From: CAZBDV01 sp964490765
Lineage (GTDB): Bacteria > Cloacimonadota > Cloacimonadia > Cloacimonadales > JAJBBL01
Direction: 5' to 3'
Length of the DNA: 64,000 nt
Assembly (NCBI GenBank): GCA_964490765.1
Contig: CAZBDV010000009.1
Location: 1 to 64,000, forward strand
Within the stretch, counting starts at the first letter, position 1, and the number at the start of each line of letters is the position of its first letter. Below the pieces are notes generated by a model. It had not been told where the DNA came from. It was given only the letters and a program-made list of their open reading frames with translations, and made no database searches. This document shows positions 1 to 8,556 of the stretch, one piece after another. The position numbers and the translations under genes were made by a program.

Positions 1-155
1 AGAACCGGGTTGTTGAGAGGTGAAGTTATCATTATGTTTACCAGAGTGGGTTATAAAGGAGAAGGGATAAGGAGATAGATAGATAGACAGATAGATAGAC
101 AGATAGATAGATAGATAGATGTAAAATCAGCCGGGGGGTGAAGTCGGAACACCAT
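1..155 (-). CDS. possible partial ORF crossing the microsatellite
   Basis: On the minus strand an ATG at 155, preceded by GAGG with a 9-nt gap, opens a frame that stays open to the window edge (about 51 codons). The tetranucleotide repeat sits near its start and would be read as repeating Ile-Tyr-Leu-Ser. It lies on the same strand as, and downstream of, the ABC permease ending at 366. I recognise no domain, and the openness may simply follow from the repeat, because (ATCT)n has no stop codon in any frame. The remainder of the first 365 bases (156-365) shows nothing I can assign. Confidence 0.15.
73..120. repeat. AGAT/AGAC tetranucleotide microsatellite
   Basis: Twelve consecutive 4-bp units occupy 73-120: ten AGAT and two AGAC (units 4 and 7). 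The plus strand carries TAG stops in every frame, while the minus strand is free of stops. Such arrays are prone to slippage. The tract lies in or beside the possible minus-strand reading frame starting at 155. Confidence 0.95.
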
Positions 156-365
156 AATACTATCCCTCATTATCTTTTCATTGAAGATTTGCTTTACTCA
201 GTTCCCTATTAATACCAAATATGAAATTAACGTTCTTTTGTCAATACTTAATTTTTGAGCAACTAAATCTGTATCTGATATCAGGCAACTTCACTTCAGA
301 TAGAGCATTTACCCTGTTCTGTCTTAGTCTCAGAATTGCAAGAATCTGAGAAGATTTTGCTTTCT

Positions 366-1568
366 CTACTCTTCCTTATATTTCAGCCAGTGGAAGATTT
401 CTCCGATAGTGGCTGTTTTCCCGTACATCAACATCCCGATACGGAATATCTTACCTGCCAATCTGATGACTAATAGTGCTGACAGGAACAGTAAGGAGAA
501 ACTCAGGATAATTTCCCATACAGGCACCTGAGTAATTGCATTTCGTAGCACCATCAAAAAGGGGCTGGTAATGGGGAAGATACTGGCAAAGCGTGAGACT
601 ACTCCATTCGGGTTACTGATAACCGGAGTGAGAAAGAGCATAGAAAGCAGCGGTATCAACATCACCAATCCCTGGGAGTTACCGGCACTCTGCATATCTT
701 CCATTGTCGCCCCCATACTGACGAACATTGAGCTGAAGAGGAGATAACCGAACAGTCCGAAGAGACCGATCACCAGGAGGTTAGTCTCTGCCAGAGCCTG
801 CATCACGGGGAAATCGAGAAAATAGATAACAGCCGGAATACTGATAGCGATCCAGAAGAAGAGTTGCATCATTCCGAGCAGGAACTGTCCCACAATCTTT
901 CCACTCATCAATTGATTAGCTCTGACAGAAGAGAGCATAATTTCTGCCATCCGGTCTCGTCTTTCCTGCAGAGAGCTCTGCATCAACATCGAACCGGAAG
1001 AAAATATGAGATAGAAGATAAGCATGAGAAAAACTGCCGAGACTATGATTTCATTAACTTGAGGAACCACCGCTTCTTCCAGTGGTTTCAGGTCGAGTTC
1101 TACATTTGCTGTGAGATATTGCAGTTCAGCAGCATCAACTTCGAACTCCTGCATTCTGTGTTGTTGTAGATATCCAGACAACAGCGATTGCAAGACTCTT
1201 TCTCCGATCTGGTTTCTCTCTTTGTAGTTTATCTCGATACTCCCGGCCTCCCAGAAGTTAGCAGGGAGGATTACATAACCTGTAAACCCTCTTTCAGTTA
1301 CTTCTGCGGACACTTCTTCCCTTTCCCCTTCGTATCTATCGAGGATCAGATTTTCGATCGGTATACTCTCACTGACACTCTCCAGTATATCGATCTCATC
1401 AATAACAAGATATTTATGGACAACAGGTTTATCAAATCTTTCCAGAATTTTCGGTACACCTGCGAAGAGCAGGATGATAACCGGAGTGATGAGCAGGCCG
1501 ATAATGAACTGTTTATTCCGTAGATTTCTCATCACTTCCCACTGGATAATCTTCATGGTCTTATTCAT
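366..1568 (-). CDS. ABC-2 type exporter permease (NatB/YhaP-like)
   Basis: Membrane subunit of an ABC-2 exporter, partner of the ATPase just upstream. Product about 400 residues: one N-terminal membrane segment (around 20-40), a large external domain (about 45-180), then a C-terminal block of five or six hydrophobic segments beginning near 185, as in NatB/YhaP sodium or drug exporters. I chose the ATG at 1568, not the upstream in-frame start at 1598, because GGAGGTG lies 8 nt before it. This start overlaps the ATPase stop by 8 nt, implying translational coupling. Residues around 205-220 (SLQERRDRMAEIMLSSV) match the coupling-helix motif of this family. The substrate cannot be told from sequence. 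Confidence 0.88.
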   Translation of the reverse strand: MNKTMKIIQWEVMRNLRNKQFIIGLLITPVIILLFAGVPKILERFDKPVVHKYLVIDEIDILESVSESIPIENLILDRYEGEREEVSAEVTERGFTGYVILPANFWEAGSIEINYKERNQIGERVLQSLLSGYLQQHRMQEFEVDAAELQYLTANVELDLKPLEEAVVPQVNEIIVSAVFLMLIFYLIFSSGSMLMQSSLQERRDRMAEIMLSSVRANQLMSGKIVGQFLLGMMQLFFWIAISIPAVIYFLDFPVMQALAETNLLVIGLFGLFGYLLFSSMFVSMGATMEDMQSAGNSQGLVMLIPLLSMLFLTPVISNPNGVVSRFASIFPITSPFLMVLRNAITQVPVWEIILSFSLLFLSALLVIRLAGKIFRIGMLMYGKTATIGEIFHWLKYKEE

Positions 1569-2484
1569 TTTCAACACCTCCAAGAGCAATCCTGACAAAG
1601 ATATCGTGCAATGAGGAACGTGCGAGGCTTAATTCCTGAACAGGGAGTTGTTTATCGATACTCGAGAGGAATTCTCCAGGAACAACCCCATCCTCGAGTG
1701 AGATCATATATCGAGTCTCATTTATTTTATGATATTCCCTGATAATCGGTGTTGATAGTAGCTTCTCGACTCCGTCCGGACGGGAAAGAGTAAGATTGAC
1801 CCTATAATTACCGTACTTTTCTTTGACCTCCTGCAATGTTCCATTGAAGACCTCTTTCCCTTCATGGATGAGATATATCCGGTCACAAAGTTCTTCAAGA
1901 ATATTCATCTGATGGCTGGAGAGCAGGATAGCTGCCCCATCCTGAGCCAGATCTCTCAAGATAGCTTTGAACATATCCTGACTGACGGGGTCCAAACCGC
2001 TGAACGGTTCGTCGAGAATTATGATCTGGGGCTGGTGAAGCACTGATGCGACGAACTGAACCTTCTGTAACATCCCTTTGGAGAGCTCCTCTACTTTCGC
2101 GTGAGCATAATCAGAAAGATCAAACCTTTTAAGCCATACGACAGCTCGCTCTTTAACAGTAGAACGGGGCACATTTTTCAGTCCGGCCAGAAACTGAAGG
2201 ACATTCATTACCCTCGCTTCCTTGTAAAGACCTCGTTCTTCTGGCAGATAACCGATTGATTCCGAAGGTATTCCATTCTTCTGGCCACTATCAGTGAAAT
2301 ATTTTATCTCTCCTTCGTCGGCAGCAATGATACCCATAATCATCCTGATTGTCGTCGTCTTACCGGCACCATTTGGACCGAGAAATCCAAGGATCTGGCC
2401 ACCTTCGGCCCGGAAAGAAACCTTATCGACCACCCGCTTCGACCCAAAAGTCTTGCAAACATTCTTTACTTCTAATCCATACAT
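1561..2484 (-). CDS. ABC exporter ATPase (NatA/YhaQ-like)
   Basis: ATP-hydrolysing subunit of the exporter formed with the downstream permease. Visible motifs are Walker A (GPNGAGKTT), the signature LSKGMLQKVQ, Walker B (IIILDEPFSGLD) and the switch-histidine region LLSSHQM. The C-terminal 80 residues carry the extra domain typical of NatA/CcmA-type ATPases (DUF4162). I prefer the ATG at 2484 over the in-frame GTG at 2496 because GAGG lies 6 nt before it. Cytoplasmic, at the inner membrane. No dedicated regulator is adjacent. Confidence 0.92.
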   Translation of the reverse strand: MYGLEVKNVCKTFGSKRVVDKVSFRAEGGQILGFLGPNGAGKTTTIRMIMGIIAADEGEIKYFTDSGQKNGIPSESIGYLPEERGLYKEARVMNVLQFLAGLKNVPRSTVKERAVVWLKRFDLSDYAHAKVEELSKGMLQKVQFVASVLHQPQIIILDEPFSGLDPVSQDMFKAILRDLAQDGAAILLSSHQMNILEELCDRIYLIHEGKEVFNGTLQEVKEKYGNYRVNLTLSRPDGVEKLLSTPIIREYHKINETRYMISLEDGVVPGEFLSSIDKQLPVQELSLARSSLHDIFVRIALGGVENE

Positions 2485-2683
2485 AGTGAACCTCACAACG
2501 AACTTTTATCTGCTTAGTAGCTTGTGATTACTTGAGCCCACAGAAAATCCCGGCTCTTATTACCGGAGGCTTTATCTGTTAGAAATCTGTTTCCAATATT
2601 CTAAAAATGTTGAAACAGTCAATTAAGAAAGTAACTTATCGCTTAAAGGTTCCTCAATTCCCGCTTACTGTAAGCAATAATCG

Positions 2684-2737
2684 AGGAAACCATTGGTCAG
2701 GAGCGCAGTCGGCTCCCGACCGACTCCGGTGGTTCCT
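2684..2737. repeat. long imperfect hairpin between operons
   Basis: An outer stem pairs AGGAAACCA (2684-2692) with TGGTTCCT (2730-2737), with one bulged A. An inner perfect stem pairs AGTCGG (2707-2712) with CCGACT (2720-2725) around a 7-nt loop. It sits in the 290-bp gap between the LolA-like gene and the NatA-like ATPase, both on the minus strand. Neither side has a T-run, so it is not an obvious rho-independent terminator. It could be a REP-like element or a structured leader. Confidence 0.5.
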
Positions 2738-2774
2738 AAGGGTTCAACTATAGCTGCTGATCAACAGACAGGGA

Positions 2775-3515
2775 TCAATCACGCAGGGCAGCGCGGGAGA
2801 AGATATGATCGGGGATATCGGCATCGAATTCGATCTCTTCGATGACCAGTTCTGTCCCATCACCATCCTTAAGAACATCCTTGATGAGCATTCTTTTCGG
2901 GAACCAGCGTCCCTGTATCTGTATAACCTCGTTCACTTCGAGAGTTTTCAGGAGGCTTTCACCGGATCCGTACCATTCTTCTCTCAGTGGAAGATATCTT
3001 TCTTTATCGACCCAGATTCGGATATAAGGATAGCTGAGATTATCAACTTTTGCAGTAAGATAAAGAACCCAGCAATCCCGATCCATTACCTCCTTTTCTC
3101 CTTCGAGTTCGGGAGTATAACGTCCGCTTAGCTGCGGGTCTTCCATATGGTCTTCATAAGAGAGGTCTGAGCCCATCACCGGTTCTCTGAGCATGTGTCC
3201 CGAGATCTGGATCGTGCGGTCGGTATCTGGTGAGTAGATCCAGAGTTCGTCGCCGAGTTTGAGCATCTTCGTACCCGCTTCCCTTGGCGGGGCAAGATAT
3301 TCGGTAAAAGCCTGATCGGTACCCCTGATCCAGGAGCGGGAGCGGATGGTACGGCTGCCTCTACGGCCGTGCACCACCATCGAAGATGTGGCAATTCTCG
3401 TCTCGGGTGTAATGTTCTCATCCACCCTTCTGATAATGGTCTCTGCCTCAGGCTGTTCGGCAGCCAGAGCAGCAATTGAGATAATGGTGATCAATATTAA
3501 GGGGATTATTTTCAT
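2775..3515 (-). CDS. LolA-like outer-membrane lipoprotein-sorting protein
   Basis: Predicted periplasmic protein of 246 residues. A signal peptide (residues 1-18, ending ALAA) precedes a LolA-like beta fold of the COG2834 'outer membrane lipoprotein-sorting' family. The family pattern is clear: residues near 60-110 contain a 'GTDQAFTEYLAPPREAGTKML...LWIYSPDTD' core (broken here) and the C-terminal part describes a substrate-wrapping barrel. It is the last gene of a five-gene minus-strand operon and its ATG overlaps the upstream permease stop (ATGA). By context it may carry a lipid or lipoprotein released by the FtsX-type permeases towards the outer-membrane barrel encoded first in the operon. 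It is larger than classical LolA (about 200 residues). Confidence 0.85.
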   Translation of the reverse strand: MKIIPLILITIISIAALAAEQPEAETIIRRVDENITPETRIATSSMVVHGRRGSRTIRSRSWIRGTDQAFTEYLAPPREAGTKMLKLGDELWIYSPDTDRTIQISGHMLREPVMGSDLSYEDHMEDPQLSGRYTPELEGEKEVMDRDCWVLYLTAKVDNLSYPYIRIWVDKERYLPLREEWYGSGESLLKTLEVNEVIQIQGRWFPKRMLIKDVLKDGDGTELVIEEIEFDADIPDHIFSRAALRD

Positions 3516-4780
3516 TGTTCTAACTCCTTGAACAGTTGTGCGGTATTGCGTTTAAAGATTCCTCTTCCGGCGAGGGCAGCACCGAGCGTGGTGGCAAACA
3601 GGCCGGGAATGAAGCCGATAAAATATGCCCCGGTCGTTACCCTGGTCCGTAAAACATCAGACATCATCATACCCACGTCGGGCATTGCCCCGCTGATATC
3701 GATCCCGACGCTCTGCCAGTAGTAGGAAAAGGCTAAACCGATAGTAGTGCCAGCCAGAGAACCGGCCAGTCCTATGAGGACCGATTCATAGATCATCACC
3801 CGGTAGAGTTTGAATTTATCCTCTCCGATGGCCAGACGCACCCCGATCTCGCCGTACCGCCTGATCCCGTTCATCAAACCGGCATTCCAGAGCACGACCG
3901 ACATTATAAACACGAAGATACTAATAAGGATAGTCGAGGCGTGGTCAGTATAATTGAACAGGCCGCGCAGGTTATCGTGGTCTAAGAGCGAGAGCATATA
4001 AGGCGAGAATTCGTCGTCCGGATCGGAGAAATTTTCGTTGAATCCGGCGGCCAGTCTGTCGGTTCTCTCACCATCGAATTCGGGTAGATAACCGAGCAGT
4101 TCACTGGCAGCCCCTTCCATATCGAGCATATGCCTTACATCGTTGATATCGGCCAGCAGGGCGGAACGGTCGAGCATCATAACTCCGAAACGAACAGTAC
4201 CTGCAACCCTGAAATTGGTAAATGCCATGTGGCCGTCCATTGTCTCACCGATCAGGGTAACTTCATCACCCATCTCAATTTTTAGTGTTGTTGCCAGATC
4301 GTCGCTGAGGAGAATCTCATTCTCGCTTTCGATCATCCTGCCCCTGACGATGTAATCGGCCGGCTTGAGCAGCTTGTGCTCTTTACTTGCAGGGTCGCGA
4401 AGATTGGCGGCAATCCCGCCGAAAAAGGCCTGCTCCTTTGTATCTCCAGCTTCATCAGGTACATCTATGAGTCCGCCGAAATAGATCCTTTCTGTCCAGT
4501 CGATCTCGGGATAAAGCTCGCCCATCTCCCGAAGTATCTCATCTATATCGAGTAGAGCCAGATCAACCGGCTGCTGTTCGATCAGTTCAGCGTAAGCCCG
4601 GGTAACGATCTTTATGTGGCCGGTACTGAAGTTAGCATTTGTATCTACCATATCCTGAGTCAAACCGCTCATATATGAATACATCAGGACGGCAATAATG
4701 ACTCCGAGCGCTACGGTAATAAGCGGAAAGAGGCTACGGGAGCGGTCACGAATGAGTCCTTTGATTATAAATAATAACAT
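3512..4780 (-). CDS. FtsX/LolE-type ABC permease, second copy
   Basis: Inner-membrane permease of 422 residues with MacB/LolE topology: one N-terminal membrane helix (about 15-38), a periplasmic domain of roughly 230 residues, then three C-terminal helices (near 285-310, 330-355 and 385-410). The FtsX motif region 'RRYGEIGVRLAIGED' is present before the second C-terminal helix. The start ATG at 4780 follows GGGGGTAAAG. It forms a heterodimeric pair with the permease encoded immediately upstream and probably works with the LolD-like ATPase at 5978-6676. Substrates of such systems include lipoproteins, antibiotics and polysaccharides; the LolA-like downstream neighbour favours a lipid-linked cargo. 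Confidence 0.88.
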   Translation of the reverse strand: MLLFIIKGLIRDRSRSLFPLITVALGVIIAVLMYSYMSGLTQDMVDTNANFSTGHIKIVTRAYAELIEQQPVDLALLDIDEILREMGELYPEIDWTERIYFGGLIDVPDEAGDTKEQAFFGGIAANLRDPASKEHKLLKPADYIVRGRMIESENEILLSDDLATTLKIEMGDEVTLIGETMDGHMAFTNFRVAGTVRFGVMMLDRSALLADINDVRHMLDMEGAASELLGYLPEFDGERTDRLAAGFNENFSDPDDEFSPYMLSLLDHDNLRGLFNYTDHASTILISIFVFIMSVVLWNAGLMNGIRRYGEIGVRLAIGEDKFKLYRVMIYESVLIGLAGSLAGTTIGLAFSYYWQSVGIDISGAMPDVGMMMSDVLRTRVTTGAYFIGFIPGLFATTLGAALAGRGIFKRNTAQLFKELEQ

Positions 4781-4793
4781 CTTTACCCCCTTC

Positions 4794-5978
4794 TCAAGAC
4801 CACTTGCCGCGCAGAGCGTCGGTAGGCCTTAATTTTGCTATTTTTCGTGTCGGTATATAGCTGACGATGATAACCACAGCGACGACTATGACGATCGTGA
4901 CCGGGATCAATGTTGGGCTGTAATAGGGATAGATGGCATCGGTGATCCCCGGAATACCAAAATCATCCAGGGCGGGCATTGATATCCCGTACTTCTGAAA
5001 AAGCAGCAGGATCGGTGTCCCGTAGATAGCTGCAGCAACGACAGCGAAGATCGCATAGAGGGCGCTCTCCAGGGTAAAGAGCCTGATCAATTGTCTGCGG
5101 GTCAAGCCGAGAGCCATTAATGTCCCCATCTCTTTACGTCTTCTGAAGAGAGATAATATCTGGGTATCGAACACGGAAATAAGCGCGAGAGAGAGGAAGA
5201 TAAAGTAGAAGATGTATAATTCTATATCCATCATCATAGTCAGTTCGCGGAGATCAGCGGTCAATTCATCCTGAGACTTGAAGGTCCATTCTTCACTTTC
5301 TAGCAGTGGAGCGATCTCGATTCTATCGTCCGGAGAGAGTACCAGCAGGGTGGCAGCATCTTCAGCCTTCATCATACTTCGCAGATCTTCCAGTGGTAGC
5401 CAGATATTTCCGGCATCCAGCCTTTGACTGTAGATAGTCGATATACTTGCAACCTGCATCTGCCGGGCATCAAAAGCACCCTGCCTGTCACGCCATCTGA
5501 CCATAAAAGTATCCCCTTCTGAGAGACCGGTAATTCTTTGCATTCTCCTGCCGATAAATACCGGTACAGCAGCGAAATCGCCTCTCAACTTCCTGGAAGG
5601 GAGTGACAGTATCTCCTGCTCCGGCTCGATACCGCGCAGAGTAACAGATTGCATTCTTCGCTGAGGATAGGCAATACCGGAGATGATTAGCAGCGGGGTT
5701 GCTACCCCTTCTCTCTGAAGCTCTTTGATATCGTCAGGCACAGGGGCAAAACTCTCCTCTTCGATGAATGGATCATACGGGTCGTATGCTACGTGCCTGA
5801 TGTGCCCTCCTCCGACCTCTTCTGCAATTATCGACTCGAACACACTCCTTCTCATATTTTCACCTATGCCCTGCATACCGATTATGCCGATATAAGCGAG
5901 AGAGAGGACGAAGACATTGAGCAGGCTCCGAAGCCCACCACCGAAGAAATTCTTCAAAGCCATTCTTAACAACATCAT
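4794..5978 (-). CDS. FtsX/LolC-type ABC permease, first copy
   Basis: Inner-membrane permease of about 394 residues, again with one N-terminal helix, a periplasmic domain and three C-terminal helices. The motif 'RRRKEMGTLMALGLT' precedes the C-terminal helices. Several starts are possible at the junction (GTG 5981, ATG 5978, ATG 5975). The ATG at 5978 is part of TGATG with the ATPase stop, and the one at 5975 has the better spacing from GCGGGG. It is paired with the next permease. The two proteins differ in sequence, suggesting a LolC/LolE-like heterodimer. Confidence 0.88.
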   Translation of the reverse strand: MMLLRMALKNFFGGGLRSLLNVFVLSLAYIGIIGMQGIGENMRRSVFESIIAEEVGGGHIRHVAYDPYDPFIEEESFAPVPDDIKELQREGVATPLLIISGIAYPQRRMQSVTLRGIEPEQEILSLPSRKLRGDFAAVPVFIGRRMQRITGLSEGDTFMVRWRDRQGAFDARQMQVASISTIYSQRLDAGNIWLPLEDLRSMMKAEDAATLLVLSPDDRIEIAPLLESEEWTFKSQDELTADLRELTMMMDIELYIFYFIFLSLALISVFDTQILSLFRRRKEMGTLMALGLTRRQLIRLFTLESALYAIFAVVAAAIYGTPILLLFQKYGISMPALDDFGIPGITDAIYPYYSPTLIPVTIVIVVAVVIIVSYIPTRKIAKLRPTDALRGKWS

Positions 5979-6676
5979 CACCCCGCCTGTTTAACCGTTT
6001 CGTCAGAATCGACCTTACCGTCGAAGAGCTTTATCTTGCGGTGCAGATACTTGATCACCTTCTCATCGTGGGTAGCAAAGAGAAAACTGGTCTCCATCTC
6101 TCTGTTCATTTTCTCCATCAGTTGGAGAATGTTATGAGAATTTTCCGCATCAAGGTTGGCAGTTGGTTCATCAGCCAGAAAGAGGGAAGGTTTCTTTACC
6201 ATAGCCCTGGCAATAGCGACTCTCTGGCACTGCCCACCGGAAAGCTGTCCCGGCCTGGAATCTTTCTTGTCGATCAGCCCTATCCAGTCAAGGATCTCCT
6301 TTATTGCCTTCTCCCTTTCTGAGGACGATTTCTTCAGGAGTAGCAGAGGAAACTCGACATTTTCATACACTGTATAGTGGGGCAACAGATTATAGGTCTG
6401 AAAGATGAACCCGATCTTTTCGGAGCGGAGCCTGGCCGCTTCCTTCTGGTTCAGGTTCTGGGTTTCGTGGTCCAGAACGGTTACCTCCCCTTCCGATTGG
6501 ACGTCAAGCGTACCAAGAATGTTCAGCAGAGTGGTTTTCCCCGATCCGCTAGCTCCGATCAAACCGGCGAATTCACCCCGCCCGAACTCCAGATTGATAT
6601 CTTTCAGGGCAGTGAACTTGCCCGATCCCATCGGATAGTGCTTCGTCATACTCTTGATCGTGATGATCGTCTCCAT
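5978..6676 (-). CDS. LolD/MacB-type ABC transporter ATPase
   Basis: Cytoplasmic ATPase of 232 residues, the usual size for LolD. Walker A (GASGSGKTT), Q-loop region FQTYNLLPHYT, signature LSGGQCQRVAIARA, Walker B (LFLADEPTANLD) and the H-loop FATHDE are all present. The variable residue in the signature is Cys (GGQCQR) where most members have Gln. The ATG at 6676 follows AAGGAGG with ideal spacing. It lies between the outer-membrane barrel gene and the first permease, and its stop is fused to the permease start (TGATG). Confidence 0.95.
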   Translation of the reverse strand: METIITIKSMTKHYPMGSGKFTALKDINLEFGRGEFAGLIGASGSGKTTLLNILGTLDVQSEGEVTVLDHETQNLNQKEAARLRSEKIGFIFQTYNLLPHYTVYENVEFPLLLLKKSSSEREKAIKEILDWIGLIDKKDSRPGQLSGGQCQRVAIARAMVKKPSLFLADEPTANLDAENSHNILQLMEKMNREMETSFLFATHDEKVIKYLHRKIKLFDGKVDSDETVKQAG

Positions 6677-6689
6677 CTATTCCTCCTTC

Positions 6690-7751
6690 TTATATATTAT
6701 ATTGAATCGTAAATACTACCCCTTCACCAGAAAAGATCCAGCTCTGGCGACCGGCAAAAGAAAAGAGCCCCAGACCGAATCTCCAGTGGTCATAAGTCCG
6801 CTGCCATTGAACTATAACAGAGATATCGTCCGTTTCGTGCTCATAATAGAGCGAGGCTCCCAGTTCATCGAGAATATCGAGGGTATAGCTGGCCGATAAT
6901 GCTGAAGTCTGTCGCAGTCTGGCCTTGTAGAGATTACCGTCGATAAAAGTAACCGGGCTGGCCAGAAAGTGTTCGGCTGTCATTGTAATACCGAATCTGG
7001 AATAATCAGCTCCGAGGGTAAGATATGAGTAATCTTCCTCGCTCCCGTTTCTGATAAAACTCGCTGCTGCTTCGAACCAGAAACCTGCTTCAAAATCCCA
7101 GCGCCCGTCCAGGCCGAATCTCAATTCTTCTGCCGTCTCTGACGGACGATAAACAATCTCGGGACGGTAGTGGGCAGTCAGGCCGATATACCCGTCGAGA
7201 AGGGGGAAATCAAAGCGGCCGCCAATCTCGATGTTCTTCTCGACAGAAGGGTAGAATTCCAGCCCCTTGAGCCTGTCATTACTCAGTATTCCCCAGAGCC
7301 AGAGGGAGCTTCTTCCCTGAAAGTGGCGGAAAAGAAGGGCATCTACACCGCTCGTATGCTCGAAAAAGTCTTCCGGGTCTATCTGATCGAACCACTGTAA
7401 CGATCTCAACAGCCGGGCGGGACCGAAATTGAGCCGCTGCCTCCCTATTCTGGCCTCCGAGGAGAAGGTTGCATATCGCAGCCAGAGTCTGTAGATCTCC
7501 CAGTCGAAATCGAAATCCTGGTCGAGGGTGAAATTTGCCTGTAGATTTGCAGTCAGATTGTTAGAGAAGAGTGGTGTATCGGCTCTCAGTGACGGCATAG
7601 CACTGACGAGCAGGTTTAGTGAATCTCTGGCATATATCCCTCTCGAGGTGAGTTCAAGATTATACCGCAGGTCATAAGCAGCAAGAGAGTTATAGCATAA
7701 TACTGTCGCTACTGCTGTAAAGAAGAGTATCTTTTTGCTTAATTTCTCCAT
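6690..7751 (-). CDS. outer-membrane beta-barrel protein of the Lol-like operon
   Basis: Predicted 353-residue barrel. A signal peptide (MEKLSKKILFF...SLAA, cleavage near 25) is followed by alternating amphipathic strands with aromatic girdles throughout. It ends in a hydrophobic strand (FTIQYNI) rather than a terminal Phe. I chose the ATG at 7751 because the signal peptide starts there; the frame extends upstream to 7802. It is the first gene of the operon with the LolD-like ATPase, two permeases and LolA-like protein. I infer that it is either the export channel or the outer-membrane target of the system. It resembles alginate-export-like (porin-type) proteins in texture, but I assign no substrate. 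Confidence 0.75.
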   Translation of the reverse strand: MEKLSKKILFFTAVATVLCYNSLAAYDLRYNLELTSRGIYARDSLNLLVSAMPSLRADTPLFSNNLTANLQANFTLDQDFDFDWEIYRLWLRYATFSSEARIGRQRLNFGPARLLRSLQWFDQIDPEDFFEHTSGVDALLFRHFQGRSSLWLWGILSNDRLKGLEFYPSVEKNIEIGGRFDFPLLDGYIGLTAHYRPEIVYRPSETAEELRFGLDGRWDFEAGFWFEAAASFIRNGSEEDYSYLTLGADYSRFGITMTAEHFLASPVTFIDGNLYKARLRQTSALSASYTLDILDELGASLYYEHETDDISVIVQWQRTYDHWRFGLGLFSFAGRQSWIFSGEGVVFTIQYNI

Positions 7752-7973
7752 AGTATTCTCGAGTTTTAATTCTAATGTCCCGCTGAAGTGAGAAAAACTC
7801 AACTCAGGAACCTTCAGCCTGTGGCATTCTATCTCTTGATGAATAACCTATACTGATTTTCTGTATATTACTAAATATTTCTTCGATACCTGTAAAGTTC
7901 TTTCGGATTTATTGTCTCTCTCCCCTTCATAGTTATCATTGACAGCCAATAATCTGCTCCATCTACTTTTATC

Positions 7974-8004
7974 TTGACAGATAAAGAGTTGTCTGATCTA
8001 TTAA
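7974..8004 (+). promoter_or_regulatory. candidate promoter for the response regulator
   Basis: TTGACA at 7974-7979 is followed by TCTATT (7997-8002, 17-nt gap) or TATTAA (7999-8004, 19-nt gap). The gene starts at 8030, giving a short leader with a GAGG site. A second TTGACA lies at 7939-7944. The -10 match is weak, so this is tentative. Confidence 0.3.
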
Positions 8005-8029
8005 AAATAAAAAGAAGCTTGAGGTAAAC

Positions 8030-8389
8030 TTGGCCAAGACGATATTAGTAGTAGATGATGAGGAATTAATCCGTTCGTTGCTCAATGAGTTCTTAACAGG
8101 ACTGGACTATAAAGTGATAGAAGCAGCAGATGGTAAAGCGGGCCTTGATATTTTCAAACGAGAGCATATAGACCTCGTGATAAGTGATATCAGGATGCCA
8201 GGGATGAGCGGTATGGATCTTCTGAAGTGGATCAAGTCAATATCCCCCAAGACCCCCGTCCTGATGATTACCGGTTACAAACCATCCCCTGCACAGGAAG
8301 ATGCTATGTCGACAAAGGCAGACGGCTATCTGATCAAGCCATTCGAGTTGGAGAGGCTCAAACTGACAATCAGGCAATTTTTGCGTTGA
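8030..8389 (+). CDS. single-domain response regulator (CheY-like)
   Basis: A stand-alone receiver domain of 119 residues with no output domain. The acidic pair is D9/D10, the phosphoacceptor is D53 (LVISDIRMPG), the switch Thr is T81 and the conserved Lys is K103 (LIKPFE). The start codon is TTG at 8030, preceded by GAGG, because no ATG or GTG fits and the first residues (AKTILVVDDEE) are the canonical beginning of the fold. No kinase is adjacent. The only other receiver in the window is the REC-PAS protein at 12-14 kb. Likely partners are encoded elsewhere. Confidence 0.93.
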   Translation: MAKTILVVDDEELIRSLLNEFLTGLDYKVIEAADGKAGLDIFKREHIDLVISDIRMPGMSGMDLLKWIKSISPKTPVLMITGYKPSPAQEDAMSTKADGYLIKPFELERLKLTIRQFLR

Positions 8390-8493
8390 AGCCCCTGCTT
8401 CTTATATCTCCCTTTAAGAAAACTATCTTTTACTTTATATAATACTGAAGGAAGTGACCTGTCCTATCGTGTTTCGGATTCCATGCTTTTTGC

Positions 8494-8524
8494 TTGACAC
8501 CGATATCACAACTTAAACGATATC
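8494..8524 (+). promoter_or_regulatory. uvrA upstream region: TTGACA plus two CGATATC copies
   Basis: TTGACA at 8494-8499 is followed by CGATATC at 8501-8507 and again at 8518-8524, 17 bp start to start. GATATC is itself palindromic. The second copy lies where a -10 element would be. This could be an operator-controlled promoter for uvrA, which starts at 8557. There is no recognisable LexA box. Confidence 0.3.
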
Positions 8525-8556
8525 TTGTTGAATCATGATAAGATAAGAAGACAGAT

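Noticed and set aside
864..1523. Plus-strand frames of 100-111 codons opposite the NatB-like permease
   Set aside because: They are antisense to a clearly supported membrane protein gene, lack ribosome-binding sites and show low-complexity hydrophobic or charged content.
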